Below, one piece after another: positions 1 to 4,668 of a stretch of DNA of 5,690 bases (position 1 is the first letter of the stretch; every line of letters starts with the position of its first letter). The DNA is taken from assembly GCA_017613995.1 (NCBI GenBank), contig JAGACT010000068.1, forward strand, positions 1 to 5,690, given 5' to 3'. The translations under genes and the position numbers were made by a program. The notes beneath the pieces were generated by a model that was not told where the DNA came from, searched no databases, and was given only the letters and a program-made list of their open reading frames with translations. The DNA comes from Eubacteriaceae bacterium. GTDB lineage: Bacteria > Bacillota > Clostridia > Eubacteriales > Anaerofustaceae.

Positions 1-45
1 ACGGCACCCTGATGCAGCGAGATTGGATAGCGGAGGTAAAAACAA

Positions 46-390
46 ATGTATGCAATCATCAGAACAGGCGGCAAACAGTACCGCGTACAGAAGGGTGACG
101 TCATCGACGTGGAGAAGATCACCCCGGCAAGAGCGAATCAGAAGACTTACAAGTTCGACGAAGTGCTTCTTCTGGACGACGATCAGACAGTTCATGTGGG
201 AGCTCCCACGGTAGCCAACGCACAGGTCGAGGCAAAGATCCTGGAGCAGGGCAAGAGCGAGAAGGTCATTGTCTACAAGTACAAGGCAAAGAAGGACTAC
301 AGAAGAAAACAGGGTCACCGTCAGCCGTACACCAGGCTCGAGATCACCAAGGTCGGTCTCAAGAGCGACAAGGCTGAATCGGAGGAGTAA
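46..390 (+). CDS. rplU: 50S ribosomal protein L21
   Basis: L21 is a structural protein of the large ribosomal subunit that binds 23S rRNA. The product is 114 aa and starts MYAIIRTGGKQYRV, the typical L21 N-terminus. The family signature is at residues 78-96, a Lys/Arg-rich stretch leading to GHRQPYT. The family is usually near 103 aa; the extra length is an acidic/charged C-terminal tail (about residues 103-114, ending KAESEE). The ATG at 46 follows a strong ribosome binding site (GGAGG, 32-36). An overlapping start at 23 in another frame gives no recognisable protein. It is the first gene visible of the rplU-prp-rpmA cluster, an order conserved in Bacillota. Its promoter and any L21 leader RNA would lie mostly before the window. 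Confidence 0.98.
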   Translation: MYAIIRTGGKQYRVQKGDVIDVEKITPARANQKTYKFDEVLLLDDDQTVHVGAPTVANAQVEAKILEQGKSEKVIVYKYKAKKDYRRKQGHRQPYTRLEITKVGLKSDKAESEE

Positions 391-404
391 TTAGGGGGAC
401 ACCC

Positions 405-737
405 TTGATCAGGGCATGTTTTCATTTTGAGGAAAGCACACAGAAGATCCTGGGAGCGGACATCTCCGGCCACGCCGAAATGGACGATTACGGATACGAC
501 ATAGTGTGCGCCAGCGTATCCTCCCTGATCATCGCCGCCATAAACGGACTGGAACAGTATGTTCAGACAGATGTGAAGGCGACGGTCAGAAACGGGATGA
601 CATCCTTTTCGATCGATGAGGATGATGCGCTTAAGAGCACTCAGGCACAGGCCATAGTCAATACTCTGTATCTGGCTATGCTGGGACTTGAGGACGAGTA
701 CGAAGATTACATAGAAGTTACAATTACGGAGGAATAA
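405..737 (+). CDS. prp: Ribosomal-processing cysteine protease Prp (YsxB family)
   Basis: Prp is the cysteine protease that removes the N-terminal extension of L27 in Bacillota and relatives; this is known for the Staphylococcus aureus enzyme. The product is 110 aa. The catalytic pair is visible as His23 in SGHAE and Cys35 in IVCASVSS, at the family's usual spacing of 12. The C-terminal half (residues 68-104) carries the expected amphipathic helix and beta strand of the small alpha/beta fold. The start is TTG at 405: it follows AGGGGGA (393-399), and the next in-frame Met lies after the catalytic His, so an ATG start would destroy the enzyme. It sits 14 bases after rplU and 4 bases before rpmA, whose product is its presumed substrate. 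A symbol of ysxB is also used. Confidence 0.95.
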   Translation: MIRACFHFEESTQKILGADISGHAEMDDYGYDIVCASVSSLIIAAINGLEQYVQTDVKATVRNGMTSFSIDEDDALKSTQAQAIVNTLYLAMLGLEDEYEDYIEVTITEE

Positions 738-741
738 GCAG

Positions 742-1035
742 ATGATTAGATATACTCTTGACAACTTACAGTTATTCGCCCATAAAAAGGGTGTGGGAAG
801 CTCCAAGAACGGCCGTGACAGCGAAGCCAAGAGACTCGGCGCCAAGAGAGCTGACGGACAGTTCGTTCTGGCAGGCAATATCCTTTACCGCCAGAGAGGA
901 ACTCATATCCATCCGGGACTTAACGTAGGCAAGGGCGGAGATGACACCCTGTACGCAAAGGCTGACGGTATCGTCCGTTTCGAAAGACTCGGCAAGGACC
1001 GCAAGCAGGTAAGCGTTTACCCTGAAGCAAAGTAA
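742..1035 (+). CDS. rpmA: 50S ribosomal protein L27 with Prp-cleavable N-terminal extension
   Basis: L27 is a large-subunit protein whose N-terminus reaches the peptidyl transferase centre. The product is 97 aa. Residues 13-40 (AHKKGVGSSKNGRDSEAKRL) match the conserved L27 start in bacteria such as E. coli, where the mature protein begins AHKK. The 12 residues before it (MIRYTLDNLQLF) form an extension like the one Prp removes in S. aureus, so cleavage is expected between Phe12 and Ala13. The extension reads LQLF rather than the commoner LQFF. The ribosome binding site GGAGGA (728-733) lies inside the end of prp, which implies translational coupling. The gene is followed directly by a terminator, so the operon ends here; obgE, a frequent next gene, is absent. 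Confidence 0.98.
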   Translation: MIRYTLDNLQLFAHKKGVGSSKNGRDSEAKRLGAKRADGQFVLAGNILYRQRGTHIHPGLNVGKGGDDTLYAKADGIVRFERLGKDRKQVSVYPEAK

Positions 1036-1051
1036 GAACACTACATTTGGG

Positions 1052-1081
1052 GAAGGAAGCGGAAAGCTTCCTTCTTTTTTT
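1052..1081 (+). terminator. Rho-independent terminator of the rplU-prp-rpmA operon
   Basis: GAAGGAAGC (1052-1060) and GCTTCCTTC (1066-1074) form a perfect 9-bp stem with a GGAAA loop, followed immediately by seven T residues (1075-1081). It lies 16 bases after the rpmA stop codon. Confidence 0.95.
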
Positions 1082-1089
1082 ATGCCAAT

Positions 1090-1105
1090 CCCCCGCCTGC
1101 GGGGG
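1090..1105. other. Short G/C-rich hairpin in the intergenic region
   Basis: CCCCCGC (1090-1096) is complementary to GCGGGGG (1099-1105), a 7-bp pure G/C inverted repeat with a two-base centre, so probably five or six pairs in practice. It lies just after the terminator. It lacks an immediate U-tract, although TTATTTT follows eight bases later, so it may act as a weak back-up terminator or an RNA 3'-end barrier. Confidence 0.45.
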
Positions 1106-1163
1106 CAATGCCTTATTTTCTGTTGGAATAACTGCAAAATCCTTCATTTTTTTATCTCAGCTC

Positions 1164-1192
1164 TTGACCGGAAAGTGCATTGAAAGTACAAT
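1164..1192 (+). promoter_or_regulatory. Sigma-70/SigA-type promoter of the amino-sugar operon
   Basis: The -35 hexamer is TTGACC (1164-1169, five of six consensus) and the -10 is TACAAT (1187-1192, five of six), separated by exactly 17 bases. Transcription should start near 1199-1200, giving a 5' untranslated leader of about 306 nt before the ATG at 1506. It reads away from the rpmA terminator into the glmS ribozyme-like element, so the leader is transcribed as one unit with the downstream genes. Confidence 0.85.
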
Positions 1193-1198
1193 AAATTT

Positions 1199-1294
1199 TA
1201 TGGTGCGGCCATAGGATGCCCTGATTTCGCAAACGAAAGAGGCACCACCGAAGTAAAACAGTTCCTCCCTAAGGAGGTACAGGGGAGATCTGTT
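1199..1294 (+). promoter_or_regulatory. Unidentified structured 5' leader RNA upstream of the ribozyme
   Basis: This is the first part of the leader and I do not recognise it as a known riboswitch class. Visible helices are: TATGG/CCATA (1199-1203 with 1209-1213), at the predicted 5' end; TGCC/GGCA (1217-1220 with 1241-1244), stacked on TTTCG/CGAAA (1225-1229 with 1234-1238) across an internal loop with two facing GA pairs, resembling a kink-turn; CCTCC/GGAGG (1264-1268 with 1273-1277, loop CTAA); and AACAG/CTGTT (1257-1261 with 1290-1294), enclosing the previous hairpin. A competing helix, TGGTGC/GCACCA (1201-1206 with 1242-1247), excludes the first two, so two folds are possible. The last helix ends one base before the predicted ribozyme cleavage site. 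Its role is unknown. Confidence 0.5.
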
Positions 1295-1425
1295 AGCGCC
1301 AGGACCATTCAAGGGTCGACGAGGTTTGGCAGTTATCGAAAGACTCGGCGGATGCTGCCACGGCCGGGACGGGTCGTAAGAAGGAAAGCAAAAAGCAGAA
1401 TAAAAACTGTAACAGAGGTTCCTTC
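1295..1425 (+). promoter_or_regulatory. glmS-type self-cleaving ribozyme/riboswitch
   Basis: In this family GlcN6P acts as a coenzyme for self-cleavage of the mRNA leader, which leads to decay of the downstream message. The core strings match: A|GCGCC at the cleavage site (between 1295 and 1296), GACGAGG (1318-1324), TTATCGA (1333-1339), CGGCGGATG (1346-1354), CGTAAG (1375-1380) and AACAGAGG (1411-1418). Helices fit the family layout: P1 GACC/GGTC (1303-1306 with 1314-1317); P2.1 TGGCAG/CTGCCA (1327-1332 with 1355-1360); P2.2 CGCC/GGCG (1297-1300 with 1347-1350); P4 GAAGGAA/TTCCTTC (1380-1386 with 1419-1425), containing a short P4.1-like GCAG/CTGT hairpin. P1 is short and P3 (about 1361-1376) includes G-U pairs. 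Unusually, glmS does not follow; a GlmU-C-like gene, nagB and glmM do. Matching was by eye against remembered Bacillus and Thermoanaerobacter ribozymes. Confidence 0.9.
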
Positions 1426-1439
1426 ATGATCAATACGAT

Positions 1440-1494
1440 ATGGTACCCGGACCGCACCGGCATCGGATAATCACCGCATGCCAGAAGGTACCGT
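1440..1494 (+). other. Nested hairpin between ribozyme and ribosome binding site
   Basis: The outer arms ATGGTACC (1440-1447) and GGTACCGT (1487-1494) can form eight pairs, including one T-G wobble. Inside, GGCATCGG (1459-1466) pairs with CCG-c-ATGCC (1474-1482) as eight pairs with one bulged base. The outer stem stops exactly where the Shine-Dalgarno AAGGAG (1495-1500) begins. It could protect the 5' end of the cleaved message or affect ribosome loading. No function is known. Confidence 0.5.
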
Positions 1495-1505
1495 AAGGAG
1501 AAGCA

Positions 1506-2168
1506 ATGTATACCATCAATGATTTATTCGATCTGGAGCATACCCTTGCCTCGGATTACCTGAAGGGCTTCACCTATCCGTGGGAAGCTCTCTCGGGCAT
1601 CAAGGAGCTGATCATCTCCCTGGGTGAAAAGCTCGGAGACGACTATGAAGAAGTATCACCGCAGGTGTGGGTCCACAAGACCGCCACGGTGTTCCCCACT
1701 GCATATCTGGGCGCTCCCTGCATCATCGGTCCCCGCACCGAAGTCAGGCACTGCGCGTTCGTCCGCGGCAGCGCTCTCGTGGGAGCGGACTGTGTCGTGG
1801 GCAATTCGGTAGAACTGAAAAACGTCATTCTTTTCGATCACGTACAGACTCCCCACTACAATTACGTGGGAGACTCCATCCTGGGCTACTACAGCCACAT
1901 GGGAGCGGGCTCCATCACCTCCAATGTCAAGAGCGACAAGAAGCTGGTGGTGGTGCATAACGGAACGGAACAGATAGAAACCGGAATAAAGAAGTTCGGT
2001 GCCATGCTGGGCGACTACGTGGAAGTGGGATGCAACGCCGTGTGCAACCCCGGTACGGTCATCGGACGCCGCAGTAGCGTATACCCCACATCGTGCGTGA
2101 GGGGCGTCGTTCCCCAGGACTGCATCTGGAAGGACAACGGCGACATAGTTCAGAAATACGGAGAATAG
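1506..2168 (+). CDS. GlmU C-terminal-like glucosamine-1-phosphate acetyltransferase candidate (left-handed beta-helix)
   Basis: The 220-aa product has a short helical N-terminus (residues 1-50), then hexapeptide repeats of a left-handed beta-helix from about residue 55 to 195. It lacks the uridylyltransferase half of full-length GlmU (about 450 aa). Aligned by eye to the acetyltransferase half of E. coli GlmU, the active-site set is present at identical spacing: Arg87 (R333), Lys105 (K351), His117 (the catalytic base H363), Tyr120 (Y366), Asn140 (N386) and Lys146 (K392). N377 becomes His131. The likely reaction is acetyl-CoA + GlcN1P to GlcNAc1P in the cytoplasm. Relatives are often labelled UDP-GlcNAc pyrophosphorylase, which this cannot be without a nucleotidyltransferase domain. 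The start follows AAGGAG (1495-1500). It is first in the operon with nagB and glmM. A related sugar acetyltransferase specificity remains possible. Confidence 0.8.
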   Translation: MYTINDLFDLEHTLASDYLKGFTYPWEALSGIKELIISLGEKLGDDYEEVSPQVWVHKTATVFPTAYLGAPCIIGPRTEVRHCAFVRGSALVGADCVVGNSVELKNVILFDHVQTPHYNYVGDSILGYYSHMGAGSITSNVKSDKKLVVVHNGTEQIETGIKKFGAMLGDYVEVGCNAVCNPGTVIGRRSSVYPTSCVRGVVPQDCIWKDNGDIVQKYGE

Positions 2169-2189
2169 ACCAAAGAAAGGAAACATACA

Positions 2190-2981
2190 ATGAGAGTTAT
2201 TATTCAGCAGGATTACGACAAAATGAGCAAATGGGCCGCGGATTACATCGCGAACAAGATCAGAGCCCACAAGGAAGACAGACCCTTCGTTCTGGGACTG
2301 CCCACAGGCTCCTCTCCCCTGGGAGTTTACAGGGAACTCATCAGACAGAATCAGGCTGGAGAACTGTCCTTCGCCAATGTTGTGACCTTCAACATGGACG
2401 AGTACGTGGGACTTCCCCATGAGCATGACCAGAGCTACTGGTACTTCATGCATGACAACTTCTTCGATCACCTGGTTGACATGAAGAAGGAGAACATCAA
2501 CATCCTCAACGGAATGACGGACGATCCCGAGGGAGAGTGCGCCCGCTACGAGGAGAAGATCGCATCCTACGGAGGAATAGATCTGTTCATGGGAGGCATC
2601 GGTGTCGACGGCCATCTGGCGTTCAACGAGCCCTACACTTCCCTCACGTCCCGTACGGGTCTGAGGATGCTCACCACCGATACCCGCATCGTCAATTCCC
2701 GTTTCTTTGGCAACGATCCGGAAAAGGTCCCCGCCATGGCTCTTTCAGTGGGAATCGGCACCGTTACCGACGCAAAGGAAGTACTGGTGCTCATCAGCGG
2801 CCACAACAAGGCCCGTGCCCTCAAGGAGACAGTCGAAGGCAGCGTGAGCCAGAAATGGACCTGCAGCGCCCTGCAGATGCATAACGGGGCCATCATCGCC
2901 TGCGACGAGGAAGCCTGCGGAGAACTCATGGTGGATACATACAAGTATTTCCTGGATATCGAAAAGAAGGAGCGTCTTTAA
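2190..2981 (+). CDS. nagB: Glucosamine-6-phosphate deaminase/isomerase NagB
   Basis: NagB reversibly converts GlcN6P to fructose-6-phosphate and ammonia. The product is 263 aa, against 266 in E. coli, and is alignable end to end. Visible motifs are the phosphate-binding loop LGLPTGSSP (35-43), FNMDEYVGL with Asp70 (E. coli D72), and GVDGHLAFNEP with Asp140, His142 and Glu147 (E. coli D141, H143, E148), so the catalytic set is complete. In the E. coli allosteric GlcNAc6P site, R158 is replaced here by Gly157 and K160 by Arg159, so activation by GlcNAc6P may be lost. The gene lies 21 bases after the beta-helix gene, has AAAGGA (2176-2181) as ribosome binding site, and overlaps glmM by one base. 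No nagA or sugar transporter is nearby, and the upstream glmS ribozyme argues for a biosynthetic direction. Confidence 0.96.
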   Translation: MRVIIQQDYDKMSKWAADYIANKIRAHKEDRPFVLGLPTGSSPLGVYRELIRQNQAGELSFANVVTFNMDEYVGLPHEHDQSYWYFMHDNFFDHLVDMKKENINILNGMTDDPEGECARYEEKIASYGGIDLFMGGIGVDGHLAFNEPYTSLTSRTGLRMLTTDTRIVNSRFFGNDPEKVPAMALSVGIGTVTDAKEVLVLISGHNKARALKETVEGSVSQKWTCSALQMHNGAIIACDEEACGELMVDTYKYFLDIEKKERL

Positions 2982-4330
2982 TGGGTAAATATTTCGGAAC
3001 CGACGGCTTCAGAGGAGAAGCCAACAAGGACCTTACCTTTGAGCATGCCGTGCAGATCGGCCGTTTCCTCGGCTGGTACTACGGAGCCAATGAAGGAAAA
3101 AAGGCAAAGATCCTCATAGGTAAGGATACCAGAAGAAGCAGCTACATGTTTGAATATGCCCTCTGCACCGGCCTTATGGCCAGCGGTGCCGACGCATACA
3201 TCATGCACGTGACCACCACTCCCTCAGTGGCATATATCACCAGAGTGGATGATTTCGACTGCGGCATCATGATAAGCGCCTCCCACAATCCCTTCTACGA
3301 CAACGGCATCAAGCTTATAAACGCCCAGGGCGAGAAGATGGATGAGGAGACCATCCTCAAGGTAGAGGACTACATCGACGGAAAGCTTCAGATCCCGGTG
3401 GCTGAAAAGGGAGACATCGGAAGGACAGTGGACTATGTGGAGGGACGCAACCGCTACATCGGGCACCTCATCTCCATGTCGAAGTTCAGCTTCAAGGATG
3501 TCAAGGTGGGCCTTGACTGCGCCAACGGAGCGTCATGGCAGATCGCCAAGTCAGTATTCGACGCCCTCGGAGCAAAGACTTATGTGATCAACAACGCCCC
3601 GGACGGATGCAACATCAACACTAACTGCGGCTCCACCCACATCGAGGGACTGCAGAAGTACGTTGTGGACAACGGTCTTGACATCGGCTTTGCATTCGAC
3701 GGCGACGCCGACAGATGCCTCACGGTGGATGAGAAGGGCGAAGTGGTCACGGGAGACCACACCCTGTACATCTGCGGACTTTACATGAAGGAAAACGGCG
3801 AACTGGCCAACAACAAGGTAGTCACCACGGTCATGTCCAACTTCGGCCTCTACAAGGCTCTGGACAAGGTGGGCATCGAATACGAAAAGACCGCCGTTGG
3901 AGACAAGTACGTGTATGAGAACATGGTGGAGAACGGACACCGTATCGGCGGAGAGCAGAGCGGCCACACCATCTTCACAAAGTACGAGACCACCGGCGAC
4001 GGACTGGTCACCAGCCTCAAGCTCATGGAAGTCATGCTGGCCAAGGGCAAGAAGATGAGCGAACTGGCAGCCCCCGTGGTGTTCTATCCCCAGGTGCTCA
4101 AAAACATCCGCGTCAAGAGCAAGCCGGATGCGCAGAACGATCCCGACGTGCAGGCGGCAGTCAGCAAAGTCGGAGAGGAGCTGGGCGACGAAGGCCGCAT
4201 CCTGGTGAGGGAAAGCGGCACCGAACCCGTAATCAGGGTCATGGTGGAAGCCGGCAGCGACGAGATCTGCGAGAAGTACGTGGATCAGGTCATCGACGTC
4301 ATCAGATCAAAGGGCCACGCAACAGAATAA
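2981..4330 (+). CDS. glmM: Phosphoglucosamine mutase GlmM
   Basis: GlmM interconverts GlcN6P and GlcN1P on the way to UDP-GlcNAc for peptidoglycan. The product is 449 aa, a normal length, with all four phosphohexomutase motifs: N-terminal KYFGTDGFRG (3-12); phosphoserine loop ISASHNPFYDNGIK with Ser101 (98-111); Mg-binding FDGDADR (238-244); sugar-recognition GGEQSGH (322-328); and phosphate-binding RESGTEPVIRVMVE (409-422). The YDNGIK ending of the serine loop and GGEQSGH point to GlmM rather than the phosphomannomutase branch. The ATG at 2981 overlaps the nagB TAA by one base and uses AAGGAG (2967-2972) inside nagB, so translation is probably coupled. It would take the GlcN6P made or consumed by NagB and supply GlcN1P to the GlmU-C-like enzyme. 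It is the last gene before a strong hairpin. Confidence 0.96.
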   Translation: MGKYFGTDGFRGEANKDLTFEHAVQIGRFLGWYYGANEGKKAKILIGKDTRRSSYMFEYALCTGLMASGADAYIMHVTTTPSVAYITRVDDFDCGIMISASHNPFYDNGIKLINAQGEKMDEETILKVEDYIDGKLQIPVAEKGDIGRTVDYVEGRNRYIGHLISMSKFSFKDVKVGLDCANGASWQIAKSVFDALGAKTYVINNAPDGCNINTNCGSTHIEGLQKYVVDNGLDIGFAFDGDADRCLTVDEKGEVVTGDHTLYICGLYMKENGELANNKVVTTVMSNFGLYKALDKVGIEYEKTAVGDKYVYENMVENGHRIGGEQSGHTIFTKYETTGDGLVTSLKLMEVMLAKGKKMSELAAPVVFYPQVLKNIRVKSKPDAQNDPDVQAAVSKVGEELGDEGRILVRESGTEPVIRVMVEAGSDEICEKYVDQVIDVIRSKGHATE

Positions 4331-4351
4331 TATCCCGCACCCGGGTACAGA

Positions 4352-4377
4352 AAAGGACCGCAGCGATGCGGTCCTTT
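4352..4377. terminator. Bidirectional terminator hairpin between convergent operons
   Basis: AAAGGACCGCA (4352-4362) and TGCGGTCCTTT (4367-4377) form a perfect 11-bp stem closed by a GCGA (GNRA-type) tetraloop. On the + strand the stem ends in TTT, then GTTTATAT; on the - strand it ends in TTTT. It lies 21 bases after glmM and 23 bases beyond the end of the convergent - strand gene, so it can serve both transcripts. The U-tracts are short. Confidence 0.85.
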
Positions 4378-4400
4378 GTTTATATGTCCTGACGAAACAT

Positions 4401-4655
4401 TCAGGCCTGTTTTTCCATTGCGGCCTTCACGGCCTTTGCCAGCTGATCGGCGCAGCTGGTGCCTCTGGTGCCGCAGAGGTTTCCCGTGAGGGTATCCACC
4501 ACGTATTTGGCGTCGGCGCCCTCCAGAAGCTTGGAGATGGCCTTGAGGTTGCCGGGGCAGCCTCCCGTGAACCGGATGCCGGAGATCTTTCCGTCTTCGT
4601 AATCAAAGTCTATCTGCGTAGAGCATGTTCCTGTGGTCTTGTAACTGAATCTCAT
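4401..4655 (-). CDS. Small four-cysteine TSCPD-domain protein (TIGR03905-like)
   Basis: The 84-aa product belongs to the short stand-alone TSCPD proteins common in Clostridia; the name comes from a motif that here reads TSCADQ (66-71). The same domain occurs at the C-terminus of some B12-dependent ribonucleotide reductases. Four cysteines are spaced as in the family: Cys11 in TGTCS, Cys33 in TGGCPGN, Cys61 in LCG and Cys68 in TSC. They suggest a metal or Fe-S site, which is inference; the biochemical role is unknown. A candidate ribosome binding site GAAGGGA (4664-4670 on the - strand) overlaps the stop codon of the upstream membrane-protein gene, 13 bases away, so the two are probably co-transcribed. 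It is the last gene of the - strand operon. Confidence 0.9.
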   Translation of the reverse strand: MRFSYKTTGTCSTQIDFDYEDGKISGIRFTGGCPGNLKAISKLLEGADAKYVVDTLTGNLCGTRGTSCADQLAKAVKAAMEKQA

Positions 4656-4668
4656 TTTTTTATTCCCT

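Noticed and set aside
1..45. End of an L21 leader RNA before rplU
   Set aside because: L21 leader RNAs are known in Bacillota, but only 45 bases are visible and apart from the ribosome binding site no diagnostic structure can be seen.
321..878. 185-codon open frame on the - strand
   Set aside because: It is antisense to rplU, prp and rpmA, crosses three real genes and their ribosome binding sites, and has no family features.
1090..1105. Second rho-independent terminator after rpmA
   Set aside because: The G/C stem is good but no U-tract follows directly, and the real terminator at 1052-1081 lies just upstream; kept only as a hairpin.
1271..1278. AAGGAGGT as a ribosome binding site
   Set aside because: It is a perfect Shine-Dalgarno string, but no start codon with an open frame follows at a suitable distance, and it forms the 3' arm of the CCTCC/GGAGG hairpin.
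1199..1294. Glycine, lysine or glutamine riboswitch
   Set aside because: The CACCGAAG-like string and the kink-turn-like loop recall these classes, but the remaining conserved segments of each are missing in what I can compare by eye.
1656..2615. 319-codon open frame on the - strand
   Set aside because: It is antisense to the beta-helix gene and nagB, which both have clear active-site motifs. Its translation has no recognisable domain; long antisense frames are expected opposite GC-rich genes.
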